64,000 nucleotides of DNA from Bacillota bacterium (GCA_023428025.1 JAEYZN010000019.1:1-64000), one strand, 5' to 3'. Shown: positions 34,772-44,083, counted from the first letter of the stretch. Notes: generated from the letters alone by a model not told the origin. Numbers and translations are program-made.

Positions 34772-35656
34772 ATGAACAGACTGTATAGAAATAAACCCGC
34801 GATCGTATTATTTCTTTTGCCAGCGATGATACTGTTTATCGGCATCATCATCGTCCCCATCATCATGTCCACCTATTATAGCCTGCATGACTGGAATGGG
34901 TTTACGGACATGAAGTTTATTGGGGTGGACAATTACGTTGAACTTTTTACCAACAAGGCGGTCAATTTTCCCAAAGCATTGCTGAACGCGGTGCTTTATG
35001 CGGGGATGTCCATATTCATACAGCTGCCTTTTTCGTTGCTGCTGGCATTGCTGCTGGCCAAGGGGAGAAAAGGAAGCCGTTTCTTTTTGTCGGTGTACTT
35101 TATCCCCGTTCTGATGTCAACCGTGGTGATCGGCCAGCTATGGCTGAAAATGTACAATCCCGATTACGGTATTCTGAATGTTGCGCTGAAGGCTGCCGGG
35201 TTGGAGTCATGGACGCGTGTGTGGCTGGGAGACCGTAACACAGCGCTTCTTTCAACGTTTATACCCACAATGTGGCAGTATACAGGATACCATATGCTGC
35301 TGATGTACGCCGGTGTCCGCACAGTGCCGCCCGAGATACGGGAGGCGGCTCTCATCGACGGCGCGTCCGAGTGGCAGATCAACCGGCGCATCATCATCCC
35401 GATGATAAGGCCGGTGCTGAAGGTATGTGTCATCATCTCTGTCACAGGTTCATTGAAGGTCTTCGACCTGATATATATATTGACGAACGGAGGGCCGGCT
35501 CACGCGACAGAGGTGCCAAGCACGCTGCTGGTGTCCATGCTGTTCCTGAGGAACCGCTATGGGTTTGGCAGCGCCATCGCCGTGCTGCTCATATTCTTAT
35601 GTTTCTTCTTTGCGGTGCTTATCCGAAAAACGTTTAAAACGGAGGCGGAACGATGA
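34772..35656 (+). CDS. Sugar ABC transporter permease, MalF/UgpA-type (CUT1)
   Basis: This 294-residue protein has six predicted membrane spans, the first at about 10-32 (AIVLFLLPAMILFIGIIIVPIIMSTYYSLHDW, a family opening). The ATPase-docking EAA loop reads REAALIDGASEWQINRRIIIPMIRPVLKV. ITNGGPAHATEVPSTLLV-like sequence near the end (ILTNGGPAHATEV) is diagnostic for CUT1. AAGGGGAG precedes the ATG. Its stop overlaps the next permease start by 4 bases. It works with the shared MsmX-type ATPase at 39422. Confidence 0.93.
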   Translation: MNRLYRNKPAIVLFLLPAMILFIGIIIVPIIMSTYYSLHDWNGFTDMKFIGVDNYVELFTNKAVNFPKALLNAVLYAGMSIFIQLPFSLLLALLLAKGRKGSRFFLSVYFIPVLMSTVVIGQLWLKMYNPDYGILNVALKAAGLESWTRVWLGDRNTALLSTFIPTMWQYTGYHMLLMYAGVRTVPPEIREAALIDGASEWQINRRIIIPMIRPVLKVCVIISVTGSLKVFDLIYILTNGGPAHATEVPSTLLVSMLFLRNRYGFGSAIAVLLIFLCFFFAVLIRKTFKTEAER

Positions 35657-36516
35657 AGTTACAGCAAAACAATCTGCTCCGCCCCAAAAAACGGTTCAGC
35701 GTCAAAGAGACATTACTTTACATTTTTCTTGGTGTTTGGGCGTTTGTCAATCTGTTCCCGCTCTATTGGATGCTCACGTTCTCGCTTAAGAGCAACAGCG
35801 AGATATTTGGTGAAAACGTGATCGGCCTGCCGCATAACTGGATATGGCAGAACTATGCGGACGCCCTCAGCGCGGGAAACATGGGGCGGTATTTTCTGAA
35901 CAGCCTTATTGTTTCCGGAATCACCATCATACTGACAGTCTTTATCGCGATGATGGCGGCCTTTGCGCTGACGCGGCTGATATGGAAAGGGCGCAAGATG
36001 ATGAACAGCATGTTCATCCTCGGGATGACCATCCCGATCCATGCGGCGATACTGCCCGTGTTTCTTGTGCTGTCCAATCTCAAGATGACGAATTCATATC
36101 AGGCGCTGATCGTGCCTTACACGGCGTTCGCGCTTTCCATCGCCATACTCATTTTTGTCGGTTTTATGCAGGATATCCCCAAGGAGCTGGATGAAGCCGC
36201 GTGTATTGACGGATGCAGCGTATGGGGGATATTCGCACGCATTATCTTCCCGATGATGCGGCCCGCGATCTCCACGGTTGCCATATTCACGTTCATACAG
36301 ACATGGAATGAGATGATGTTCGCAGTCATATTCATCAGCAGCGAGGCATACCGAACACTCACGGTGGGGATACAAACGCTCTCAGGCGCGTATACGACGC
36401 AATGGGGACCGATCGGCGCGGCGCTGGTGCTGGCGACGTTCCCGACGCTCATTGTGTACGCATTTATCAGCAAGAAGATTCACGAGAGCTTCAGCGCAGG
36501 CGCAATCAAAGGCTGA
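35653..36516 (+). CDS. Sugar ABC transporter permease, MalG-type (CUT1)
   Basis: This 287-residue permease has six predicted spans. It opens with VKETLLYIFLGVWAFVNLFPLYWMLTFSLKSNSEIF, a typical MalG-type start, and carries the EAA loop KELDEAACIDGCSVWGIFARIIFPMMRPAISTV. The C-terminus (FISKKIHESFSAGAIKG) contains the AGAIKG ending common in CUT1 MalG-type subunits. The ATG overlaps the previous stop (ATGA). No ATPase gene is adjacent; the nearest is the MsmX-type gene at the end of this region, which fits the sharing of one ATPase by several CUT1 systems. Confidence 0.93.
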   Translation: MKLQQNNLLRPKKRFSVKETLLYIFLGVWAFVNLFPLYWMLTFSLKSNSEIFGENVIGLPHNWIWQNYADALSAGNMGRYFLNSLIVSGITIILTVFIAMMAAFALTRLIWKGRKMMNSMFILGMTIPIHAAILPVFLVLSNLKMTNSYQALIVPYTAFALSIAILIFVGFMQDIPKELDEAACIDGCSVWGIFARIIFPMMRPAISTVAIFTFIQTWNEMMFAVIFISSEAYRTLTVGIQTLSGAYTTQWGPIGAALVLATFPTLIVYAFISKKIHESFSAGAIKG

Positions 36517-36669
36517 AAGGAGGAATGTATCAGGGCTGGTGATTAAAAAGGGTATGGGAAAAGGATGCTGACGCAGGCATGGCAGTTTTAATTTACAGAA
36601 ATCGCGCGGTCTGATAGAATGAGACATATATACAGAATACAATGGCTATTTGCACGTGGGGTAAAAAGA

Positions 36670-38433
36670 ATGTGGTCAACCATTCAGGCGGCCAAATCGA
36701 AGCGCAGCGTGCACTCATTAAAACGTAAGACGTGGCAGTTTTTCTTATTGATCCTATCCATTTTCTGCGTCATATTCATAGCGTCTTACAGCATCTTTAT
36801 GGTTCGGGCTGCGGTCGATAACGAAGTTTCCGGCAGTGAAATCGCGATGACGGGCATCAGCAACAATATCGGGGTAAGCTTGGACAGATATAAAGAAATG
36901 TCCCGTCTGATTATGCTGAACTCTGATGTTATCGGGTTCCTGCGCGATTCCGGAAGCGGCAGGGCATACAATTCAACGACCATTTGCAGCGGCATATTCA
37001 GCATCACAAATATTTACAGCTTTGTCGATTCCGTCTATGTGTACCGATTGGACGGTGAGTATGTCAGTACCGGTTCGGGTGTTATGGAAGTTGATGAGCA
37101 GCTGATGGCGACGCCCGAGTGGTCGGCGCCGCTGCGGGCGGCCAAAGGCGGAAACACGATCATGATCAATGGAAACGGCGCTTTCCGGAAGCGCACTGGC
37201 CTGCCATTGATCACGATGGCCCGTTATATCTACGATATCAACACGCAGGAGATAACGGGAACGTTGATCGTCAACCTTACGTCCAGCGTTTTGTATGCGG
37301 CCATCAAGAATTTCGGTCAGAATCGGCTGATATGCTTTTTTGATCAGGATGGCAATGCGGTATGGGGCGACGACAGCCTGAGGAACTCATTCCGCCCCGA
37401 ATATGTGGATAAAGGGTTCTTCTGGGAAGAAAGGTATGACAGCGGGAATTGGCAGGTATTATCCACTTACAGCACTGAGCATTTGCCCATCGTCCTGGTC
37501 AGCTTAAGCGATGTATCCATCACAGGGTTTCAATCCTGGGAGACATTATGGATCACCATCACGCTGGTTGCGGCGCTCATATTGGCCGTCTTTGGAAGCG
37601 GCGCCTTTATATCCATCAACATCGCGCGGCCGATCGTCTTACTGACAGAGGCCATGACGAATACACATGCGGACGGGGAGCTTCATGAGATCAAGCTGAC
37701 GCTGCCTAACAATGAGTTGAGAAAGCTGGCCGAGAGCTACAACAGCATGATCGTGCATATCAATCAACTGATCGCGCAGCTGATTGAAAAGGAGAAGAGC
37801 ATACAGAAGGCGGAGATGCGTATGCTGCACGAGCAAATTAAGCCGCACTTTTTGTATAACTCATTGGAGACGATCAGCTATATGGCGCTGAAAAGCGACG
37901 CGCCGAAGGTGCATGATGCGCTGGAGACGCTGGGGAGCTTTTACCGTAATTTTTTGAGCAAGGGCAGCAGAGAGATACCGCTTCGGAACGAAATCATGAT
38001 CGTCAAGGATTATCTGGCGCTGCAAAAGCTCCGGTACGGCGAAGTGTTTGCGGACGAGTATAGACTTGACGAGAGCGTGCTGGATATGCTGATTCCCAAG
38101 CTCATACTGCAGCCGCTCGTAGAGAACAGCCTTTATCACGGTGTGCGGCTGAAAGGGGAAAAGGGGATAATACGGATCAGTGTGTTTGAAAAGGACGATA
38201 CTGTTCACATCTCCGTATACGACACGGGTGTGGGCATGACTGCGGACCAGATCAGCGAAGCGCTTTCGTGTGATTCCATGGAAGAAAACGTGGGGTCTGG
38301 ATTCGGGCTTAAAGGCACGATTGAGCGCATACGTTATCACTGCAATCATCATGAGGTGATCGAGATTCACAGCGAACCAGGCGAATACACCGAGATCGAA
38401 ATCATTATTCCAAAGCAAGAAAAAAGAGGTTGA
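36670..38433 (+). CDS. Sensor histidine kinase, YesM/LytS-like
   Basis: This protein of about 587 residues has an N-terminal membrane span (WQFFLLILSIFCVIFIASYSIFMV), an extracytoplasmic sensor domain of about 240 residues, a second span (ITITLVAALILAVFGSGAFISINIA), HAMP-like linker and the His_kinase domain with the phospho-acceptor in MLHEQIKPHFLYNSLETISYMAL. The ATPase domain has LVENSLYHGV (N box), DTGVGM and GSGFGLKGTIERI. Such kinases sense extracellular oligosaccharides or the loaded binding protein. The ATG at 36670 is favoured over the one at 36619 because GGGGT lies in position; neither site is strong. It is paired with the response regulator 3 bases downstream. Confidence 0.93.
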   Translation: MWSTIQAAKSKRSVHSLKRKTWQFFLLILSIFCVIFIASYSIFMVRAAVDNEVSGSEIAMTGISNNIGVSLDRYKEMSRLIMLNSDVIGFLRDSGSGRAYNSTTICSGIFSITNIYSFVDSVYVYRLDGEYVSTGSGVMEVDEQLMATPEWSAPLRAAKGGNTIMINGNGAFRKRTGLPLITMARYIYDINTQEITGTLIVNLTSSVLYAAIKNFGQNRLICFFDQDGNAVWGDDSLRNSFRPEYVDKGFFWEERYDSGNWQVLSTYSTEHLPIVLVSLSDVSITGFQSWETLWITITLVAALILAVFGSGAFISINIARPIVLLTEAMTNTHADGELHEIKLTLPNNELRKLAESYNSMIVHINQLIAQLIEKEKSIQKAEMRMLHEQIKPHFLYNSLETISYMALKSDAPKVHDALETLGSFYRNFLSKGSREIPLRNEIMIVKDYLALQKLRYGEVFADEYRLDESVLDMLIPKLILQPLVENSLYHGVRLKGEKGIIRISVFEKDDTVHISVYDTGVGMTADQISEALSCDSMEENVGSGFGLKGTIERIRYHCNHHEVIEIHSEPGEYTEIEIIIPKQEKRG

Positions 38434-38436
38434 CTC

Positions 38437-39213
38437 ATGTTTAGAGTGATGCTGATTGATGACGAGGAACCGACCCGCCTGCTGCTCAAAAAGTCCATCG
38501 ACTGGGAATCCATGGGCCTTGAGGTCGTTGGAGAGGCAGGCAGCGGCATTGAGGCGGTGAACAAGATCGACGAACTGAGGCCGCACATCGCGTTTGTGGA
38601 CATCTGCATGCCGTTTATGGACGGCATAGAGTTCTCGAAGCTGGCGAGCACCCGGTATCCACAGCTGAAAATCATCATACTCACGGCTTTTGACGAGTTT
38701 GAGTATGCCCGTCAGTGTATCGGCCTTCCCGTATGCGGCTACATATTAAAGCCCGTGGTGCGGTCGGAAATCTATGAAGTATTGAGCAAGGTGGTGCAAT
38801 CCATCGACGAGACGGTGAAGGAAGCGGAGGAGGGCTGTGAGATCGAACCGTCAACGATCTGGCGCATAGCGAAATATGTGGAGGAGCACTATACTGATTC
38901 CAGCCTCAACCTGACATCCATCGCTCAGACTTTCGGGTTTAACCCAAGCTACCTCAGCCGGCGGTTCAAGACGGAGATCGGCAGTTCGTTCGTGGAGCAC
39001 CTGACAGAGTGCCGGATGAAAAGAGCGATGCAGCTGGCAAAGCTGAATGAGAAAATGTTCTGCACCGCCACGGCTGTGGGGATACCCGACCCCAACTATT
39101 TCGGACGCTGTTTCAAAAAATACGCCGGCATCAGTTACTCAGAATATTGCAGAAGGATATCCGAATTGGACAATCATGGGAAACCATTCATGGACGCGGC
39201 CCGAAAACAATAG
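38437..39213 (+). CDS. Response regulator with AraC-type DNA-binding domain, YesN-like
   Basis: This 258-residue protein has a receiver domain at 1-125 with the acidic pocket D8/D9 in LIDDEE, phospho-accepting D55 in AFVDICMPFMDG and K in YILKPVV, then two AraC helix-turn-helix motifs (NLTSIAQTFGFNPSYLSRRFKTEIG and TATAVGIPDPNYFGRCFKKYAG). It lacks the long middle region of many YesN proteins and so is compact. It is probably phosphorylated by the preceding kinase and activates the CUT1 importer and perhaps other genes of the island. Confidence 0.93.
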   Translation: MFRVMLIDDEEPTRLLLKKSIDWESMGLEVVGEAGSGIEAVNKIDELRPHIAFVDICMPFMDGIEFSKLASTRYPQLKIIILTAFDEFEYARQCIGLPVCGYILKPVVRSEIYEVLSKVVQSIDETVKEAEEGCEIEPSTIWRIAKYVEEHYTDSSLNLTSIAQTFGFNPSYLSRRFKTEIGSSFVEHLTECRMKRAMQLAKLNEKMFCTATAVGIPDPNYFGRCFKKYAGISYSEYCRRISELDNHGKPFMDAARKQ

Positions 39214-39421
39214 GCAGGGCAAATGTCTGAAACCATACGGCAACGACGATACGCATTAACGCGGCATGGAGCGGCTCCACCTATTCTGCTTCAGGCGCGA
39301 AAAAGGAGGCAAGATTTTTACCGCGTCAGCTTGCGGTGCAGCCGCGTGGAGACTGGCTGCAATGCCGCCGCCTCAAAAAGGCGGGGGTGAGCTGTGCGCA
39401 AGCGCGGCAAAGCTGTTGATT

Positions 39422-40540
39422 ATGGCAAACGTGACATTGAAGAATATAAAAAAGGTTTATGAGAAGAATGTGACCGCCGTAGAGGACTTTAATCTTGAAA
39501 TAGCAGACAAGGAGTTCATTGTGCTTGTCGGGCCGTCGGGTTGCGGAAAATCGACAACACTGCGCATGGTGGCTGGGCTTGAAGACATTACCGCGGGTGA
39601 ATTATATATTGAGGACAGGCTGGTCAACGCCATACCGCCAAAGGACCGTGACATTGCGATGGTCTTCCAGAACTATGCGCTTTATCCGCACATGACAGTC
39701 TATGAGAATCTGGCTTTTGCGCTCACGCTGCGAAAAGAGAAGAAGCCGGAGATCGACAGGAAGGTGAAGCAGGCGGCGGAAATTCTGGGCATCACGGAGC
39801 TGCTTAAGCGCAAGCCCAAGGCGCTTTCCGGCGGGCAGCGTCAGCGCGTGGCGATCGGGCGCGCCATCGTCCGCGAACCGAAGGTGTTTTTGATGGACGA
39901 GCCGCTGTCCAACCTCGACGCCAAGCTGCGCAATCAGATGCGCGCCGAGCTTATCAAGCTGCGCGAACGCATCGATACCACGTTCATATATGTCACGCAC
40001 GACCAGATAGAAGCCATGACGCTGGGAGATAGGATCGTCATCATGAAGGACGGCTTTATCCAGCAGATCGGCGCTCCTCAGGATGTCTTCAACAGACCGA
40101 CCAATAAATTCGTCGCCGGGTTCATCGGCACACCGCAGATGAACTTCTTTACGGCAGACCTACAGCTCAGCAACGGAGAGTATGCGGTCAGCGTTGCGGA
40201 CACCGAGATCAGGCTGCCGGACAGCAAGCAGAGGATTTTGAAACAATGTAAGCGGGAATCCGGTAAGGTGCTGCTCGGCATCCGGCCTGAGCACATGACG
40301 CTGGCGGCGCCGGATGACAAACAGTCAATCAAGGCCACGGTGGATGTTTCGGAGATGATGGGCAGCGAGATTTTCCTCCATGTGAACGTGGATGAAACGG
40401 ACGTGGTGATACGCGTCCAGACGACAGACATCAATACAATCACATTCGAGCACGGAAAAACGAATTATATCAATTTCAGGATTCCTGAAGAGTTGATCCA
40501 TCTGTTTGACATTGAGACTGAGAAGAATCTGCTGATCTAA
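39422..40540 (+). CDS. msmX: Multi-sugar ABC transporter ATP-binding protein, MsmX/UgpC-type
   Basis: This 372-residue ATPase starts MANVTLKNIKKVYEKNVTAVEDF, a standard MsmX N-terminus, with Walker A GPSGCGKST, signature LSGGQRQR, Walker B VFLMDEPLSNLDAKLR, switch VTHDQIEAMTLGDRI, and a C-terminal TOBE/regulatory domain (KVLLGIRPEHM). It energises CUT1 importers, here most probably the one at 33290-36516. The frame is open back to 39266, but that extension looks non-native. No clear ribosome site precedes the ATG at 39422 (TTGATT only), unlike nearly all other genes here. A terminator follows. Confidence 0.93.
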   Translation: MANVTLKNIKKVYEKNVTAVEDFNLEIADKEFIVLVGPSGCGKSTTLRMVAGLEDITAGELYIEDRLVNAIPPKDRDIAMVFQNYALYPHMTVYENLAFALTLRKEKKPEIDRKVKQAAEILGITELLKRKPKALSGGQRQRVAIGRAIVREPKVFLMDEPLSNLDAKLRNQMRAELIKLRERIDTTFIYVTHDQIEAMTLGDRIVIMKDGFIQQIGAPQDVFNRPTNKFVAGFIGTPQMNFFTADLQLSNGEYAVSVADTEIRLPDSKQRILKQCKRESGKVLLGIRPEHMTLAAPDDKQSIKATVDVSEMMGSEIFLHVNVDETDVVIRVQTTDINTITFEHGKTNYINFRIPEELIHLFDIETEKNLLI

Positions 40541-40562
40541 CTGTCTTACAAAGATTCATACG

Positions 40563-40592
40563 AAAAAAGCGGGCTCCGCGACCCGCTTTTTT
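40563..40592 (+). terminator. Rho-independent terminator closing the sugar island
   Basis: AAAAAAGCGGG (40563-40573) pairs with CCCGCTTTTTT (40582-40592) around an 8-base loop. It is a textbook terminator, also functional on the minus strand. Confidence 0.93.
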
Positions 40593-40751
40593 ACTTTTAT
40601 TGCCCATACTAAAACTTGGGTAAATCCGGTGCATTTTTACTGTACGCTTTTTCACCCAAGGGCTGTCTATAATACGAATAGATGTTCTGAAAAAGACTTT
40701 ACAAGAACATATGTTCTAATGTATGATGACAATCAAGGAGCGTGAACCGTT

Positions 40752-42080
40752 GTGGACATATATGAAAAGCTCAGAGTGTTGGCAGACGCGGCAAAATACG
40801 ATGTGGCCTGCACATCCAGCGGCGTCAACAGAAAAGCAAAGCCTGGTGGCCTGGGCAGCGCTGTGGCCTGCGGCATCTGCCACAGCTTTTCCGGCGACGG
40901 GCGGTGCATCTCGTTGCTGAAGGTGCTGATGACCAACGTCTGTGTCTATGACTGCGCCTACTGCATCAACAGGCGTTCGAACGATACCCCCAGGGCGACG
41001 TTCGAGCCGCGCGAGCTGGCAGACCTGACGATCGCGTTCTATCGCCGCAATTATATAGAAGGTCTGTTTTTGAGCTCCGGCGTCATCAAAAGTCCGGACC
41101 ATACGGTCGAACGCATGATCCAGACGCTGCGCATCCTGCGCGATGAATACCGGTTTTACGGGTATATCCATGTGAAGGCGATCCCAGGCGCGGATAAAGC
41201 GCTGCTCTCCCAGCTGGGCTTGCTGGCCGACCGCATGAGCGTCAACATTGAACTGCCGTCTCAGGCCAGCCTGCGTCTGCTCGCGCCCGACAAAACCAGG
41301 CAGGCTATCCTTACGCCGATGGGCTTCATCAGTGAGCGCATCATGCAATTCAAAAGCGAGCGCGCGCTGGTGAGAAGCACACCCCGGTTCGTTCCGGCGG
41401 GGCAGAGCACGCAGCTGATTGTGGGCGCGACGGGAGAGAACGACCTGAAAATATTGAACCTGACGGAAGGTCTGTATAACCGGTATAAGCTGAAACGCGT
41501 CTTCTTTTCGGCCTATATCCCTACTGTGGAGAGCTCGCTGCTTCCGGCAAAGGACACCAAGCCGCCGCTGCTGCGCGAGCACCGGCTCTATCAGGCGGAC
41601 TGGCTGCTGAGGTTTTACGGGTTCTCCGCCGCGGAGCTGCTGGACGACGAACACCCCAACTTCAACCCGTTTCTTGATCCCAAGTGCAACTGGGCGCTTC
41701 GCCATCCCGAGCAATTTCCTGTGGAGGTCAACCGCGCGTCTTATGAAACGCTGCTGCGCGTTCCGGGCATCGGCGTGCGCAGCGCGCAGCGCATTGTTGT
41801 GGCGCGCCGGACGGGAAGTCTCGATTGCGCAGGTCTCAAAAAGCTGGGCGTGGTGCTGAAGCGGGCGCAGTATTTTATCACCTGCACGGGCAAACGCCCC
41901 GACGGACTGGACACCGCGCAGGACGTGCTGCTCCAGGCGCTGCTGTCTGAACAGATGCGCGGGCGGATGGAGACGGCGCTGACCTGCAATGAGACGGGAA
42001 GACCCCGGCAGCTGTCGTTGTTCGAGCATCCGTCCCTGGCGCAGGAGGAACTGCAAAAATGCCTGACCGGAGAACTGTGA
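40752..42080 (+). CDS. Putative DNA modification/repair radical SAM protein
   Basis: This 442-residue protein has the radical-SAM motif C64/C68/C71 (CVYDCAYC) after an unusual N-terminal part with extra cysteines (DVACTSSG, AVACGICHSF). The central barrel and a C-terminal helix-hairpin-helix region (VPGIGVRSAQRIVVARR) suggest DNA contact. It matches a family named putative DNA modification/repair radical SAM protein that always travels with a DUF4130 partner, which follows here with a one-base TGATG overlap. The reaction is not established. The start is a GTG after AAGGAGCG. The strong terminator upstream separates it from the sugar genes. Confidence 0.88.
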   Translation: MDIYEKLRVLADAAKYDVACTSSGVNRKAKPGGLGSAVACGICHSFSGDGRCISLLKVLMTNVCVYDCAYCINRRSNDTPRATFEPRELADLTIAFYRRNYIEGLFLSSGVIKSPDHTVERMIQTLRILRDEYRFYGYIHVKAIPGADKALLSQLGLLADRMSVNIELPSQASLRLLAPDKTRQAILTPMGFISERIMQFKSERALVRSTPRFVPAGQSTQLIVGATGENDLKILNLTEGLYNRYKLKRVFFSAYIPTVESSLLPAKDTKPPLLREHRLYQADWLLRFYGFSAAELLDDEHPNFNPFLDPKCNWALRHPEQFPVEVNRASYETLLRVPGIGVRSAQRIVVARRTGSLDCAGLKKLGVVLKRAQYFITCTGKRPDGLDTAQDVLLQALLSEQMRGRMETALTCNETGRPRQLSLFEHPSLAQEELQKCLTGEL

Positions 42081-42901
42081 TGCGCGAGACGCAAGAACCG
42101 CAATCCGTGTTGACGGTCTACAGCTATGACGGCAGCTTCGACGGGCTGATGTGCTGCGTGTTTGAGAGCTACGAGAAAAATGAATTGCCTGCCGATGTGT
42201 TGCCGGACAACGTGCCGCTGCCATTGCTGCTGCCCGTCAGGCTGATTGACACCCGAGGGGACCGCGCTGAGCGGGTGCTTCGGTCTATTCCAAACAAGAT
42301 GGGATATCGGGCGCTGGATTTTATACGCAAAGCGTTTCTGACATGCCACCCGAGGAAGGAGCACTACATACTCCGGTTCATGCGCCTGGGCTACCGTTAC
42401 GGCAGGCAGGTGATGAGCCGCCTGACGGACGACCCGGTTCACGAATTAACCGTGGCTGTCCAGCATCTGACCCATGAGGCGCACCTGTTTCAGGGGTTTG
42501 TCCGCTTCTCAGAGATAAGCGGTGTGTTGACGGCGCAGATTGAGCCCAAGAACTTTGTGCTGCCGCTGTTGGCGCAGCCCTTTCACGAGCGATATCCGGC
42601 AGAGAATTTTCTGATATACGACAGGACGCACGGCATGGTGCTGCTGCATCAAAACCGTTCGGTGAGCATATCCGGGGTGGACGCGTTCGAGCAGCCTGAA
42701 CCCGATGAAGAGGAAATGAAGTTCCGTGAGCTGTGGCGGCTGTTTTACAAGACGATTGAGATCAAGGAGCGGCGCAACCCGCGCTGCCGGATGAGCCACA
42801 TGCCCAAGCGGTATTGGAACTGCATGACGGAGTTTGCGCGCGAAACTGACGGCAAGCGCAGCCCGTCAGCGCCAGCACTGCCATCCGGCGGTATAAGATG
42901 A
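42080..42901 (+). CDS. DUF4130 protein, partner of the radical SAM DNA repair protein
   Basis: This 273-residue protein belongs to the conserved partner family (annotated as probable DNA metabolism protein) found next to the radical SAM protein. It opens with SVLTVYSYDGSFDGLMCCVFESYEKNELP and carries VHELTVAVQHLTHEAHLFQGFVRF and FAQPFHERYPAENFLIYDRTHG-like sequence (LAQPFHERYPAENFLIYDRTHG), family hallmarks. Remote similarity of DUF4130 to uracil-DNA-glycosylase-like proteins has been proposed. ATG at 42080 overlaps the upstream TGA by one base, so translation is coupled; an alternative ATG at 42059 lies inside the upstream gene. Confidence 0.87.
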   Translation: MRETQEPQSVLTVYSYDGSFDGLMCCVFESYEKNELPADVLPDNVPLPLLLPVRLIDTRGDRAERVLRSIPNKMGYRALDFIRKAFLTCHPRKEHYILRFMRLGYRYGRQVMSRLTDDPVHELTVAVQHLTHEAHLFQGFVRFSEISGVLTAQIEPKNFVLPLLAQPFHERYPAENFLIYDRTHGMVLLHQNRSVSISGVDAFEQPEPDEEEMKFRELWRLFYKTIEIKERRNPRCRMSHMPKRYWNCMTEFARETDGKRSPSAPALPSGGIR

Positions 42902-42971
42902 AGATGTCATTCCATGGGCTGGGCTAGCGCCGCAAATGATAATAATCGCTATTTCAGACTAAAATGATATG

Positions 42972-42990
42972 GATTTTGATAATCATTAAG
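42972..42990. promoter_or_regulatory. Fur-box-like sequence upstream of selD
   Basis: The 19 bases at 42972-42990, centred on TGATAATCATTA, match the Fur consensus at 15 positions. It lies about 60 bases before the selD start. A second, poorer AT-rich match (ATGATAATAATC) is at about 42935. Control by Fur or a Fur-family metal/peroxide sensor is possible, but such AT-rich palindromes also arise by chance. Confidence 0.35.
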
Positions 42991-43051
42991 TTGAAAAGGC
43001 GATGGAAATTTGGTATCGTTGACACGGATAATAAAGTAAAGGTGACATGCT

Positions 43052-44080
43052 TTGAAAACGATTGACCTGAAAGCAGGCATGGGATGCGCCTGTAAAATAG
43101 ATTCTCAGACGCTGCGGGCTGTTCTTGCGAATATTCCAAAGTACCGGGACGAGAACCTGCTGGTTGGGTACGACACGGCGGACGATGGCGCGGTTTACAG
43201 GATCAATGAGCAGACAGCGCTGATTCAGACGCTGGACTTCTTCACGCCGATGACGGAGGACCCGTTTCTGTTCGGGCAGATCGCGGCGGCGAATGCGCTC
43301 AGCGATGTGTACGCGATGGGCGGCGATGTGATCTGCGCGCTGAATATCGTGTGCTTTCCGAAAGAGGAAGAGACCAGCGTTCTTGAGGAGATTCTGAAGG
43401 GCGGCGCGTCCAAGGTACACGAAGCCGGGGCCTGCCTGGTCGGCGGACACAGCATCAGCGACGCGTCCATCAAGTATGGGTTGTCGGTCAGCGGCCTCGT
43501 TCATCCGAAAAAAATCCTCACAAATGCGGGCGCAAGGGTCGAGGATGCCATCATGTTGACGAAACCGCTGGGCGTGGGCATCATCAACACGGCCAACCGC
43601 GTGAAGGAGGCCAGTCCCAAAGCCGTTGAAAAGGCTATACAGTCCATGACGACGCTCAACAAGTATGCGGTCGACATCCTGAAGAAATACGACATTCACG
43701 GCTGCACCGACGTGACCGGATTCGGACTGGCGGGGCACGGGCTGGAGATCGCGAACGCGTCCAATGTGACGCTGCTGATGAGTGAGCCGGACATGCACTG
43801 TTTCGACGAAGCCAAGCAGTATGCGGCGGAGTTTTTGGTCAGCTCAGCCGGGCAGAAGAACCGCAACAGCTTCGGCAGCCAGATTGATTATGAGGCGTTG
43901 TCCTTTGCCGCTGCGGAACTGATATTTGACGCGCAGACCTCGGGCGGACTGTTGGTAACGCTGGAGAAGGGTGACGCCGAGCGGGCTCTGGCCGAACTGA
44001 ACAAGCTGGACATTCCGAGTAAAATAATCGGTGAAGTGATAACAAGACAGGACAAAGCGATAGTGTTTAAAGGAGAATAG
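43052..44080 (+). CDS. selD: Selenide, water dikinase (selenophosphate synthetase), cysteine form
   Basis: This 342-residue enzyme makes selenophosphate from selenide and ATP. The catalytic segment GMGCACKID places C12 and K15 at the positions of E. coli C17 and K20, so this is the cysteine rather than the selenocysteine form. Further hallmarks are VGYDTADDGAVY, AAANALSDVYAMGG and GGHSISD. The start is a TTG preceded by AAAGGTGA; the nearby ATG at 43047 is out of frame and stops at once. It begins a four-gene selenium unit whose product is probably used to load labile selenium into molybdenum hydroxylases such as the XdhD at 56488. Confidence 0.95.
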   Translation: MKTIDLKAGMGCACKIDSQTLRAVLANIPKYRDENLLVGYDTADDGAVYRINEQTALIQTLDFFTPMTEDPFLFGQIAAANALSDVYAMGGDVICALNIVCFPKEEETSVLEEILKGGASKVHEAGACLVGGHSISDASIKYGLSVSGLVHPKKILTNAGARVEDAIMLTKPLGVGIINTANRVKEASPKAVEKAIQSMTTLNKYAVDILKKYDIHGCTDVTGFGLAGHGLEIANASNVTLLMSEPDMHCFDEAKQYAAEFLVSSAGQKNRNSFGSQIDYEALSFAAAELIFDAQTSGGLLVTLEKGDAERALAELNKLDIPSKIIGEVITRQDKAIVFKGE

Positions 44081-44083
44081 CTG

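Noticed and set aside
43052..43100. Selenocysteine-containing SelD or other selenoprotein
   Set aside because: The catalytic position is a cysteine codon and no in-frame TGA interrupts any conserved gene in the window.
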